From Elusimicrobiota bacterium (GTDB lineage: Bacteria > Elusimicrobiota > Elusimicrobia > UBA1565 > UBA9628), in NCBI GenBank assembly GCA_027452025.1, contig DAIDHI010000035.1, forward strand, positions 62,001-126,000: a DNA stretch of 64,000 nucleotides. The letters run 5' to 3'. This document shows positions 52,514-60,257 of this stretch, piece after piece; position 1 is the first letter of the stretch, and each line of letters starts with the position of its first letter. A program made the translations under genes and the position numbers. The notes beneath the pieces were generated by a model. The model made no database searches and was not told the DNA's origin. It saw only the letters and a program-made list of their open reading frames with translations.

Positions 52514-54683
52514 TGGCCAACCTCGCGTAGAGCCCTTCGGCGTCGCGCATGAGCTCCTCGTGGCGCCCGCGCTGGACGACATTCCCCTCGTCCAGCACCA
52601 GGATCTCGTCGGCGTCGCGGATCGTGCTCAGCCGGTGCGCGATGATCAGGCAGGAGCAGCCGCGGCGGCGGATATTCTCGCCGATGAGGCGCTCGGTGAC
52701 CGGATCGAGGGCGCTCGTCGCCTCATCGAGCACGAGCACCGAAGGGTTGGTCGCCAGCGCCCGCGCGATCTCCAGGCGCTGGCGCTGGCCGCCGCTGAGA
52801 TTTCGGCCGCCTTCCTCGAGCATTCCGTCATAGGCGCCGGGCCGAGCCGTGACGTCGTCGTGGATGCAGGCGTCCACGCAGGCGCGCACGATCTCGACGT
52901 CGGGCGTGCTCGAGTCCCAGAGCGTGAGGTTGTCCTTGAACGGCCCCTCGAACATGACGATGTCCTGGTCGACCATGGCCACCGACGAGGCAAGCGAGCG
53001 CCGCGGCACCAAGCGGCGCGGCGCGCCGTCGAGGAGTATCTCGCCTTCCCAGGGCTCGTAAAGTCCGGCCACCAGGCGCGAGATCGTGGACTTGCCGCAG
53101 CCGCTCGGCCCGACGAGAGCGACGACGGCACCGGGCGCGATGACCAAGTCGAGCTTGCTGATGAGCGCCGGCTTGCGGCGCGAATAGCCGAAGGTCACGC
53201 CTCGCAGCTCGACGCGGCCGGAAAGCTTCTTGATCGGGCCCGCGGCCGCCGCCGGCGCGCAGGCCTGCGGGTCGAGACGGTGCGCCAGCACGTCGTCGAG
53301 CCGCCCCATGTCGGCCTCGGCCCCTTGGAGTTTTTCGAGCAGCTTCATGCAGCTCTTGACCGGCTCGAGGAACGCCGCCATCAGTCCCTGGAAGGCGACG
53401 AGCATGCCGAGCGTCATGTGGCCCTGGACCACGCGCAGCCCGCCCAGGCCCAGGAGCAGGGCGTCGGCCATGCCCTGCATGACCGCCGGGACCTGCACGA
53501 GGGCCGCCGCCGTCGACTGCAGCTCCTGCTGGCAGGCCGAGAGCTTGGCCTGGTAGCCGGACCAGGTGGCGAAGAAGTCCGACTCGCTACCCGTGGCCTT
53601 GAGGCTTTCGATCGCCTGAAGCCCGCCCATCGACACGCCCATGAGCTTGCCTTCCTCGCGGCCCAGGCGCCGGCTGCCGTCGACGCGCGCCAGGCGCGCC
53701 TTCTGGCAGACCCAGGCGTTGACGACGACCACCAGGACGGCGACGAAGAACAGCGGCCGGTCAATGGCCAGCATCAGGGCGCCGTAGAAGACGATGAGCA
53801 CCAAGTCGACGGCGGACGACGTCAGCTGGCCGGCCACCAAACTCGCCACGCGCCGGTTGAGCGCGACGCGGTTGGCCACGTCGCCCGCGTAGCGCTGCGT
53901 GTAGAATTCCACCGGCAGGCGCAGCAGATGCCAGAAGAACTGCCCGGCTCCGGCCACCGAGAGCTTGGCCTGCAGCCGGACGAGCGTCTTTTGCTGCAGC
54001 CACAGCAGCGAAGCCCGCACGACCGCGGCCGCGGCCATGGCCAGCAGAAGGGGCCTGAGCCAGTCCGTCATCCCGCGGACGAGATAGTCGTCGACGAAGA
54101 CGCGCCCGAAGGTGGGGATCGCCAGGCCCGGCAGCACCAGGCCGAGCCCGGCCAGGCCGACGAACCACAGCGCGCCCTCGGAGCCGCGCGCGCGCCGCCG
54201 CAGCGCCGGCCACAGGCTCGGCCGTCGCCCGTGCCTGCGAAACTGCGGGCCGGGAGAAAAAGAGAGGGCCACGCCGGTAAAGGCCGCGTCGAACTCGCTC
54301 CAGCTCACCGTCCGCGGCCCGCAGGCGGGATCGTTCAAGTACACGATGTCGCCGCGGAAGCCTTCGACGACGACGAAGTGGTTGAAGTTCCAGAAGACGA
54401 TGACGGGCAGTTCCATGGCCCGCAGCTCGGCGGGCTCCCTGCGCCAGCCCTTCGCCTCCAAGCCGTACACGCGGGCGGCTTCCACGACGTTGCGGGCGTT
54501 GCTGCCGTCGCGCGAGACGTCGCACTGGCTCCTCAGCTCCTCGAGAGGCACCCAGCGGCCGTAATAGGCCAGGATCATGGCCAGGCAGGCGGCGCCGCAC
54601 TCGGCGGCCTCCATCTGCAGGACGGTCGGGGTTTTTTTGCGCGCGTTTCGCGCGGGAGCCGCGGCGGGAGCGGACGCGCTCAC
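52506..54683 (-). CDS. NHLM-type ABC transporter 1 with N-terminal C39 peptidase
   Basis: A 725-residue peptidase-containing ABC transporter. The C39 domain has Gln23 and Cys29 in QMEAAECGAACLAMI, His102 in NFNHFVVVEG and Asp118 in NDPACG, a full catalytic set that removes the leader after the double Gly. Six membrane spans (about 165-440) and an ATPase follow (GPSGCGKSTI, LSGGQRQRLEIARAL, VLVLDEATSALD). GTG start overlaps the adaptor stop. This is the protease/exporter for the precursor at 48020. Confidence 0.92.
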   Translation of the reverse strand: MSASAPAAAPARNARKKTPTVLQMEAAECGAACLAMILAYYGRWVPLEELRSQCDVSRDGSNARNVVEAARVYGLEAKGWRREPAELRAMELPVIVFWNFNHFVVVEGFRGDIVYLNDPACGPRTVSWSEFDAAFTGVALSFSPGPQFRRHGRRPSLWPALRRRARGSEGALWFVGLAGLGLVLPGLAIPTFGRVFVDDYLVRGMTDWLRPLLLAMAAAAVVRASLLWLQQKTLVRLQAKLSVAGAGQFFWHLLRLPVEFYTQRYAGDVANRVALNRRVASLVAGQLTSSAVDLVLIVFYGALMLAIDRPLFFVAVLVVVVNAWVCQKARLARVDGSRRLGREEGKLMGVSMGGLQAIESLKATGSESDFFATWSGYQAKLSACQQELQSTAAALVQVPAVMQGMADALLLGLGGLRVVQGHMTLGMLVAFQGLMAAFLEPVKSCMKLLEKLQGAEADMGRLDDVLAHRLDPQACAPAAAAGPIKKLSGRVELRGVTFGYSRRKPALISKLDLVIAPGAVVALVGPSGCGKSTISRLVAGLYEPWEGEILLDGAPRRLVPRRSLASSVAMVDQDIVMFEGPFKDNLTLWDSSTPDVEIVRACVDACIHDDVTARPGAYDGMLEEGGRNLSGGQRQRLEIARALATNPSVLVLDEATSALDPVTERLIGENIRRRGCSCLIIAHRLSTIRDADEILVLDEGNVVQRGRHEELMRDAEGLYARLANA

Positions 54684-55747
54684 AGGCCGAGGTAGGACTT
54701 GAGCGCCGGCAGCGCGAGCTCGATGGGCCGACGGCGGTCCACGATCACTCTCGCCTCTCCCATCATCCCCGCGGCGACGGGGATCTCCGGCCCCTCGGAG
54801 GCCGACCACTTGAATCCGCTCGGGCTGTTCGGGTCGCGTTCGAGGGCGATCTTGACGAGGAAGGGCGGGCCGTCCTTGGTGAGCTGATCGTCGAGGGACT
54901 GGCTGCGGGTGAGCTCGTAGAGCATATTTGCGCGCACGGGCAGCTCGGAGCCGAACGCCACCTTGCCCTTGATGAAGCCGTATTCCTGCTTCGGAAACGA
55001 CGCCGGCGAGACCTGAGCGTCCATGCCCACCTTGGCTTGGTCGCCGACGTTGGGGATGAACGCCAAGGCCATCAGAGGCTCGTCGTCGTCCATGATCGTG
55101 AGCACCGGCGCGCCCGTGCGGATCATCGTCGAAGGCGAGGTGACAACCTCGACGACGCGCCCGGCCTTGAGCGCCCGCACCTCCGTGGCGTGCTTCTGCT
55201 GCACCGTGCCGACGGCGAGCTGCGTCTGGACGGACTCCAGATCGGCCTTGGCCGTGTTGACGGCGTCGGCCGCGGATGCCGCGTCGGCGGCGGGGATCAG
55301 GCCCATGGCCGCCGCCTCTTTCTTGGCCTTGGCCTGCTTTTCCAGGAAGGGGATCTTCTGCCTCAGGCCGGCGAGCCTGGTCTCCAGCTCTTGGCGCGAG
55401 CCGCGGCTCTTGACCGCCTGGGACTCCTCGAAGACGTGGGCCACGACCTCGCCCGGCTTGACGTGATCGCCCTCCTTGACCAGGATGTCGCTGACGAAGC
55501 CATCCCCGGTGGAGTAGACCTCGTCGACGCCCTCCGGCGGCATCAGGATCATCTTGCCCGAGATCGTCGTAGGGATGCGCCCGAGGATGGACCACAGCAG
55601 CACGCCCGCGAGCACCGCGACGATGGCGAGCAAGGCGACCCAGGTCTTGGGCGTCGTCACCTGGACGAGGGTATCCAATTGCTCGGGCGTCGAAAGGCGC
55701 TCGAGGGCCGACTTGCGGAAGATCTGCGCGCCGGGCAACGGAGCCAT
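54680..55747 (-). CDS. HlyD-like membrane fusion protein of NHLM secretion
   Basis: A 355-residue periplasmic adaptor. Cytoplasmic N-terminus with SALERLSTPEQLDTLVQVTTP, a segment typical of NHLM-system secretion proteins, then one span (about 37-56). A lipoyl/coiled-coil region follows (VSDILVKEGDHVKPGEVVA; helices about 115-190), then a beta-barrel domain. It bridges the ABC pair and TolC. First gene of the export operon; its ATG lies 7 nt after TAAAAT (55755-55760). Confidence 0.9.
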   Translation of the reverse strand: MAPLPGAQIFRKSALERLSTPEQLDTLVQVTTPKTWVALLAIVAVLAGVLLWSILGRIPTTISGKMILMPPEGVDEVYSTGDGFVSDILVKEGDHVKPGEVVAHVFEESQAVKSRGSRQELETRLAGLRQKIPFLEKQAKAKKEAAAMGLIPAADAASAADAVNTAKADLESVQTQLAVGTVQQKHATEVRALKAGRVVEVVTSPSTMIRTGAPVLTIMDDDEPLMALAFIPNVGDQAKVGMDAQVSPASFPKQEYGFIKGKVAFGSELPVRANMLYELTRSQSLDDQLTKDGPPFLVKIALERDPNSPSGFKWSASEGPEIPVAAGMMGEARVIVDRRRPIELALPALKSYLGL

Positions 55748-55754
55748 CGGACCT

Positions 55755-55797
55755 ATTTTAGCAGCTTTGACGGCGGCGTGACGGGCTTTGGTAGAAT
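55755..55797. promoter_or_regulatory. divergent promoter region between RiPP exporter and KS/ACP operons
   Basis: In the 56-bp spacer, TAAAAT on the minus strand (55755-55760) ends 7 nt before the hlyD-like ATG, and TAGAAT on the plus strand (55792-55797) ends 6 nt before the fabG-like ATG. A TTGACG (55767-55772) serves the plus side with a long 19-nt spacer. Both transcripts would be leaderless, and the promoters overlap closely enough to be co-regulated. Confidence 0.5.
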
Positions 55798-55803
55798 CTC
55801 CCA

Positions 55804-56541
55804 ATGGGCCGCTTCGAGGGCCGGACGGCGATCGTCAGCGGCGGCGGCCGCGGCATCGGGCGCGCCGTCGCCTTGCAGCTGGCGCGGGAAGGCGCGCGAG
55901 TCGTCTTCAGCTTCGCCGGCGACGAGAAGGCCGCCGCCCTGACCGAAGCCGCCGCCGGCGGGGCCGCCGTGGCCGTGCGCGCCGACGCATCGTCGCCGCA
56001 AGCGGCCCGGCTCCTGGCCGACGCCGCGCGCCGGCGCTTCGGAGGCTTCGACCTGCTCGTCAACAACGCCGGCATCGTCCGCTCCTCGATGGTGGCCTTC
56101 ATGGACGACGAGCAGTGGAGCCAGGTGCTGCGAGCCGACTTAGACGGCCTCTTTTATCTCAGCCGCTTGGCCGCGCAGACCTTCCTCAAGCAAGGCCGCG
56201 GCGCCATGGTCAACGTGGCGTCCTTGACGGCTTTCCACGGAGCCGTCGGCCAGGCCAACTACGCCGCCGCCAAGGGCGGCATGGTGGCCTTCACGCGCAC
56301 GCTCGCCCGGGAGCTGGCGCCCCGCGGCATCCGCGTCAACGCCGTGGCCCCGGGCGCCATCGAGACGGACATGCTCCGGGCCGTTGCGGCGCCGCGGCGC
56401 GAAGCCCTGATCAATGCCGCCCCCATGGGCCGGGCGGGCACGCCGGAGGAAGTGTCCTCCGTCGTCTGCTTCCTTTTGTCCGACGCCGCCTCCTTCGTCA
56501 CCGGGCAGACCCTGATCGTCGACGGCGGAACCTCGGCGTGA
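55804..56541 (+). CDS. FabG-type 3-oxoacyl-ACP reductase
   Basis: A 245-residue short-chain dehydrogenase. NADP-binding TAIVSGGGRGIGRAVA (N-terminal), NNAG at about 87, catalytic Ser in VNVASLTAFHG and YAAAKGG (Tyr-x3-Lys). FabG-like EALINAAPMGRAGTPEEVSS and TGQTLIVDGGT near the end. It heads an operon with KS-beta, ACP and KS-alpha, so it should reduce the 3-oxoacyl-ACP made by them. No other fatty-acid genes adjoin, so this looks like a dedicated set rather than the cell's main FAS. Confidence 0.88.
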   Translation: MGRFEGRTAIVSGGGRGIGRAVALQLAREGARVVFSFAGDEKAAALTEAAAGGAAVAVRADASSPQAARLLADAARRRFGGFDLLVNNAGIVRSSMVAFMDDEQWSQVLRADLDGLFYLSRLAAQTFLKQGRGAMVNVASLTAFHGAVGQANYAAAKGGMVAFTRTLARELAPRGIRVNAVAPGAIETDMLRAVAAPRREALINAAPMGRAGTPEEVSSVVCFLLSDAASFVTGQTLIVDGGTSA

Positions 56542-57518
56542 GGCGGGTCGTCGTCACCGGAATCGGCATCGTCTCGCCCATCGGCCACGGCCGGGAAGCG
56601 TTCTGTTCGGCCCTGGCGCGGGGCCAAAGCGGCATCCGCGACATCACCCTCTTTGCGACCGACGGCCTGCGCGCGCGACGCGCCGGCGAGATCTCGGATT
56701 TTCAGCCTGAGGCGTTCCTCGGACCCAAGGGCCTTCGGCTGCTCGACCGCGCCGCCAAGCTCGCGCTCTGCGCGGCCCACTTGGCGCTGGAAGACAGCGG
56801 CCTCCTTTATAAAGAAGACGCCGGCGCGGAAATCGGCGTTTGCCTGGGCTCGACGGCCGGAAGCGTGCAGTCCCGCGCCGCCTACTTCGCCACGCTGCAC
56901 CGCGAGGGCGTGCGCGGGCTCAACCCCGCCCTCTTTCCCAACACCGTCGTCAACTCGCCCTCCGCGCAAGTGGCGATCCGTTTCGGCCTGAAGGGCTACA
57001 ACGCCACGATCTCGTCGGGCGCGGCGTCCTCCTTGCACGCGCTGGACTACGCGGCTCGCTCCATCGCCACGGGCCGCGCGCCCGCGGCGCTCGCCGGCGG
57101 AGTCGAGGAGTTGGGCGAGTTCTTCTTCATGGCGTTCCACCAGGGCGGCTGCCTCGACGACGGCCTCGTCCTCGGCGAAGGAGCGGCCGTGCTCGCGCTC
57201 GAGGAGGCCGGGGCGGCGCGCGCGCGCGGCGCGCGGATCCTGGCCGAATACGCCGGCGGCGGCTCGTCGCTCGCGCTGCCCGAGGCGGTCGCGCTCGCGC
57301 TCGAGGAGGCGGGAGCGGCGGGCGCGCCGCCCCCCAGGACCTTCTCGGCCGACGCCGTGCGACCGTTCATCGGCGAGTGCTATTCGGCGGGAGGCGCGTT
57401 CCAGGCCTGCGCGGCGATCCAAGCCTTGGAGCGCGAGCCGCGCGCGCTGGTGTCGTCGGCCGGCCCCACGGGCGAGGCGGCGGCGTGCGTATTTTCGAGA
57501 TGGGAGAAAAACACATGA
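56538..57518 (+). CDS. ketosynthase-like protein lacking the catalytic triad (KS-beta/chain-length-factor-like)
   Basis: A 326-residue thiolase-fold protein. It starts RRVVVTGIGIVSPIG like FabF. The nucleophile elbow reads TISSGAASSLHALDYA with Ala162 where Cys should be. The C-terminal PFIGECYSAGGAFQ has GEC where active enzymes have GHxxGA, and no HGTGT motif is present. It is also about 80 residues shorter than FabF. This is the pattern of chain-length factors in type II polyketide and aryl-polyene systems, which pair with an active KS: here the enzyme at 57768. GTG start overlaps the fabG stop. Confidence 0.82.
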   Translation: MRRVVVTGIGIVSPIGHGREAFCSALARGQSGIRDITLFATDGLRARRAGEISDFQPEAFLGPKGLRLLDRAAKLALCAAHLALEDSGLLYKEDAGAEIGVCLGSTAGSVQSRAAYFATLHREGVRGLNPALFPNTVVNSPSAQVAIRFGLKGYNATISSGAASSLHALDYAARSIATGRAPAALAGGVEELGEFFFMAFHQGGCLDDGLVLGEGAAVLALEEAGAARARGARILAEYAGGGSSLALPEAVALALEEAGAAGAPPPRTFSADAVRPFIGECYSAGGAFQACAAIQALEREPRALVSSAGPTGEAAACVFSRWEKNT

Positions 57519-57775
57519 AGCAAGATCAAGCGGCCGTCGAGGCCGCCGTCCGGACGATGGTCGCCACGATCCTCGAGAAGCCCGAAGACAAGATCGGCCC
57601 CCAGGCGGACTTCGTAGACCAACTGGGGGCGGACTCCATGGCCGCGCTCGAGCTCATGGCGGAGATCGAGAAGCGCTACGGCATCGTCGTGCCCCCGGAG
57701 AACCTGCCGCGGTTCAAGTCCGTGGCGTCGGTCAGCCGCCTCGTCATGGAACTCCTGGAAGCCGAAGTTGCCTGA
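57515..57775 (+). CDS. acyl carrier protein
   Basis: An 86-residue ACP. The attachment site is LGADSMAALEL with Ser41; the usual DSL is DSM. The sequence IEKRYGIVVPPENLPRFKSV is the typical helix III region. ATG overlaps the KS-beta stop, and the gene overlaps the next KS by 8 nt. An upstream in-frame ATG at 57500 is possible. It carries the growing acyl chain for the flanking ketosynthases and could hand it to the GNAT enzyme encoded at 47118. Confidence 0.92.
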   Translation: MKQDQAAVEAAVRTMVATILEKPEDKIGPQADFVDQLGADSMAALELMAEIEKRYGIVVPPENLPRFKSVASVSRLVMELLEAEVA

Positions 57776-58964
57776 GGCACGCGTCGTCGTCACCGGCATC
57801 GGCGTCGTTTCCGCCGTCGGGATAGGCAAGGAAGCCTTCTGGCGCGGATTGCTCGCCGGGAAAAGCGGCGTCTCGCCGATCACGGCCTTCGACCCCGCGG
57901 CCTGCCCCGTCCCGATCGCGGCGGAAGCGCAGGATTTCCGGCCCGAAGAGCACCTCGAGCCCGAGCAGGTCCGGGCGTTCGGACGCTCCTCGCAGCTGGC
58001 GACGGCCGCCGCCAAGCTCGCCTTGACCGACGGCGGAGAGCCCTCCGGACGCTGCGGGGTCTACATCGGCACGACGATGGGAGAGGCGCGCATGCAAGAC
58101 GAGGCCTGCGGCGCCTGGGTCTCGGGCGGCCGCATGGCGATCTCCGGAGACCTGGCGCGCCGCGGCGCCGACAACGTCCTGGCCGTCAACGCGGCGCGCG
58201 CCCTGCGCCTCGACGCCGAGTGCCTCTGCCTGCCCACGGCCTGCGCGGCCGGAAACTACGCCCTGGGCCACGCCTTGGACCAGATCCGGCGCGGTCGCGT
58301 GCGCTGGGCCCTGGCCGGAGGCGCCGACGCGTTTTCCCGCGTAGCCCAGGCGGGATTCTCGCGCATGCTGGCCCTGACGCCGGATCGCTGCCGGCCCTTC
58401 GACCGCGACCGCAAGGGGATCGTCGTCGGCGAGGGCGCGGCCGTGATGGTCCTGGAGCCGCTCGACGCCGCGCGCCTGCGCGGCGCGCGCGTCTACGCCG
58501 AGCTCAAGGGCTACGGCCAGAGCTGCGACGCCAGCCACATGACGATCCCCCATCCCGACGGCGCCGAGGCCGTCATGCGCCGCGCGCTCGCTCACGCGGG
58601 CGCCTCCGCCGCCGACGTCGACTACGTCTGCGCCCACGGCACCGGGACGCGGCAAAACGACCTCAGCGAGTGCGAGGCCGTCGCGCGCGTCTTCGGTGCT
58701 CGCGCCCGCGCGGTGCCCGTCAGCTCCATTAAGTCCATGCTCGGCCACGCCATGGGCGCGGCCAGCGCGCTTGAGGCCGCGGCCTGCGCCCTGGCCGTGG
58801 CCGAAGGGACGATTCCCCCGACCATCAACTACGAGACGCCGGACCCCGGCTGCCCGATCGACTGCGTCCCAAACGCCGCCCGCCGCGTCCGGGTCCGCCT
58901 GGCGCTCAACAACGCCTTCGCCTTCGGCGGCAACAACTGCGCGACGGTCTTTTCCAAGGTTTAA
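57768..58964 (+). CDS. beta-ketoacyl-ACP synthase (KAS II-type, active KS-alpha)
   Basis: A 398-residue condensing enzyme with the full triad: Cys159 in LPTACAAGNYAL, His290 in CAHGTGT, and Lys322/His327 in SSIKSMLGHAMGAA. The C-terminal NNAFAFGGNNCATVF is the FabF signature. The TTG start overlaps the ACP gene by 8 nt. It elongates malonyl units, presumably as a heterodimer with the inactive KS-beta. The operon ends here, just before a tRNA gene. Confidence 0.9.
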   Translation: MPEARVVVTGIGVVSAVGIGKEAFWRGLLAGKSGVSPITAFDPAACPVPIAAEAQDFRPEEHLEPEQVRAFGRSSQLATAAAKLALTDGGEPSGRCGVYIGTTMGEARMQDEACGAWVSGGRMAISGDLARRGADNVLAVNAARALRLDAECLCLPTACAAGNYALGHALDQIRRGRVRWALAGGADAFSRVAQAGFSRMLALTPDRCRPFDRDRKGIVVGEGAAVMVLEPLDAARLRGARVYAELKGYGQSCDASHMTIPHPDGAEAVMRRALAHAGASAADVDYVCAHGTGTRQNDLSECEAVARVFGARARAVPVSSIKSMLGHAMGAASALEAAACALAVAEGTIPPTINYETPDPGCPIDCVPNAARRVRVRLALNNAFAFGGNNCATVFSKV

Positions 58965-58986
58965 GGCTGCTCTCGTCGGAAAGTGT

Positions 58987-58992
58987 TAGAAT
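58987..58992 (+). promoter_or_regulatory. -10 element of the tRNA gene
   Basis: TAGAAT lies 8 nt before the first base of the tRNA, the normal distance for mature-end-proximal initiation. Confidence 0.45.
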
Positions 58993-59000
58993 CCCGTCAC

Positions 59001-59074
59001 GCCCCCGTAGCTCAGTTGGTCAGAGCAGCCCGCTCATAACGGGTTGGTCGCTGGTTCAAGTCCAGCCGGGGGCA
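59001..59074 (+). tRNA. tRNA with CAT anticodon (Ile2 or elongator Met)
   Basis: Complete cloverleaf. Acceptor GCCCCCG pairs with CGGGGGC (7 bp), D arm GCTC/GAGC, anticodon stem GCCCG/CGGGT around loop CTCATAA, and T arm GCTGG-TTCAAGT-CCAGC. Discriminator A; CCA is not encoded. The G1-C72 pair excludes initiator tRNA. The variable and T-arm sequence TTGGTCGCTGGTTCAAGTCC closely resembles tRNA-Ile2 (lysidine-modified CAT) of other bacteria, so Ile2 is favoured over elongator Met. Confidence 0.93.
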
Positions 59075-59127
59075 GGGATTTTCAAGCCCTGGCCGGGCCG
59101 CGATTATTGGGCTATCCTTCTTGGCGG

Positions 59128-59859
59128 ATGGTCCGCCCGGAAGTCGTCGCCTACTTTCAGGAAAACCTGAAGAAGTTCAAGCTGGCCGAGCTCAAGAAGC
59201 AGCTGGCCGAGGAAGGCATCGCCGAAGGCGACGTCGCCGACTCCCTCAAAGCCGCGCAAAAGGCCCAGGCCGCGGCGCGGCGCAAAGCCATGGGGCGGCT
59301 GCTGATGGCGCTGGGCGTGTTGGCCATCGGCGGGGGAGCGGTCTTCACGCTGATGTCTCGAAAGCCCCCGCCCGCCCCGGCCCCGGTCGTTTCCTCGGCC
59401 AGCGGCTTCGTGGGCAAGTCCGGCTACGTCCTGCGCCTGCCCGACGGCTACACCGCCATCGACTCCTCCGACCCCTCCCACGCGCGCGTCGAGGTGGTCT
59501 ACTTCTGCAAGGCCGGGACCGACCAAAGCAGCCTTCTCGACACGGGGCTTTTCGGGCAGCTCGGCATCGTGCGCCTGCGAGTCGAGCCCAACCCGTTCGG
59601 CCCGGGCCTGCAGGGCCTGACCCAGATGACGCAGTACATGACGGGCCAGGCCCAGAAGGACGGGGAGAAGTTCGCCCTCAAGAACGTGCAGATCTCCGAG
59701 CTGCGCGGCATCCAGATGACCTTCGAGGACCCCGACGCCCGCGTGCAGACCTACGTCATCGGCCAGTCCTCTCTCTACAGCTTTTACGCGGGCGGCGACA
59801 ACGAGCTCTACGAGGGCCTGCTCAACAGCCTGCGCGAGACCCAGGACGACGCGGAATGA
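59128..59859 (+). CDS. single-span membrane protein, unknown
   Basis: A 243-residue protein. The N-terminal 50 residues are charged and helical and end in LKAAQKAQAAARRKA, reminiscent of the DUF2062/short-coiled regions that precede anchors. One span follows (about 55-74), then a Pro-rich linker and a periplasmic domain of about 150 residues (SGYVLRLPDGYTAIDSSDPS, IRGxQMTFEDPDARVQTYV-like). No family recognised. The ATG follows a weak TATCCT by 9 nt. Confidence 0.68.
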   Translation: MVRPEVVAYFQENLKKFKLAELKKQLAEEGIAEGDVADSLKAAQKAQAAARRKAMGRLLMALGVLAIGGGAVFTLMSRKPPPAPAPVVSSASGFVGKSGYVLRLPDGYTAIDSSDPSHARVEVVYFCKAGTDQSSLLDTGLFGQLGIVRLRVEPNPFGPGLQGLTQMTQYMTGQAQKDGEKFALKNVQISELRGIQMTFEDPDARVQTYVIGQSSLYSFYAGGDNELYEGLLNSLRETQDDAE

Positions 59860-59867
59860 CGTGGGTC

Positions 59868-59896
59868 TTGAAATTCGGCGGCTCCCCGTCTACACT
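59868..59896 (+). promoter_or_regulatory. promoter of the 76-residue protein gene
   Basis: TTGAAA (59868-59873), exactly 17 nt, TACACT (59891-59896). The leader of about 32 nt contains GGAGGA just before the ATG. Confidence 0.65.
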
Positions 59897-59934
59897 TAAC
59901 CCGCCTTTCAATCCCCGTCGCGCGGAGGAACGAA

Positions 59935-60165
59935 ATGCCGGTGAAGAAGCGCCGCAGCACCCTGCCTACCGACGTCCAGCTCTCGCGGGAAGAGGTGGCC
60001 CGCCTCGAGGCCGAAGCCTTGAGCCAAAAGCGCAGCGAGAGCGCTTGGCTGAGCATGACGGCCTCGGAAGAGGACGACGGCTGGACGACCGTCGAGGAGC
60101 ACATGCTCTCCAAGAGCCAGCAGCAAGACCGCTCCGTCTTTCGCTGGAAGCACTTCGCCAAGTAG
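59935..60165 (+). CDS. small charged protein, unknown
   Basis: A 76-residue soluble protein, Lys/Arg-rich at the N-terminus (MPVKKRRSTLPTD) and Glu/Ser-rich after, with a Trp-containing tail (DRSVFRWKHFAK). It has its own consensus-like promoter, a good ribosome-binding site and its own terminator, so it is a real monocistronic gene, probably well expressed. No family recognised. Confidence 0.72.
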   Translation: MPVKKRRSTLPTDVQLSREEVARLEAEALSQKRSESAWLSMTASEEDDGWTTVEEHMLSKSQQQDRSVFRWKHFAK

Positions 60166-60182
60166 CCGCGAGCGCGCCGAGG

Positions 60183-60217
60183 CCCCCGCGTCCCGCCCCC
60201 GGACGCGGGGGCGTCTT
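60183..60217 (+). terminator. intrinsic terminator after the 76-residue protein gene
   Basis: Arms CCCCCGCGTCC (60183-60193) and GGACGCGGGGG (60201-60211) form a perfect 11-bp stem with a 7-nt loop, followed by a short T-containing tail (CGTCTTT). Confidence 0.75.
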
Positions 60218-60237
60218 TCGTCGCGGGGCGCGATTGG

Positions 60238-60243
60238 TATAAT
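60238..60243 (+). promoter_or_regulatory. consensus -10 element for 60258 operon
   Basis: A perfect TATAAT 14 nt before ATG 60258, giving a leader of about 7 nt. No convincing -35. Confidence 0.5.
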
Positions 60244-60257
60244 GGGCGCGTTCGCCC

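Noticed and set aside
59001..59074. Initiator tRNA (fMet)
   Set aside because: It has a G1-C72 pair rather than a 1-72 mismatch, and the T arm and variable loop match Ile2/elongator types.
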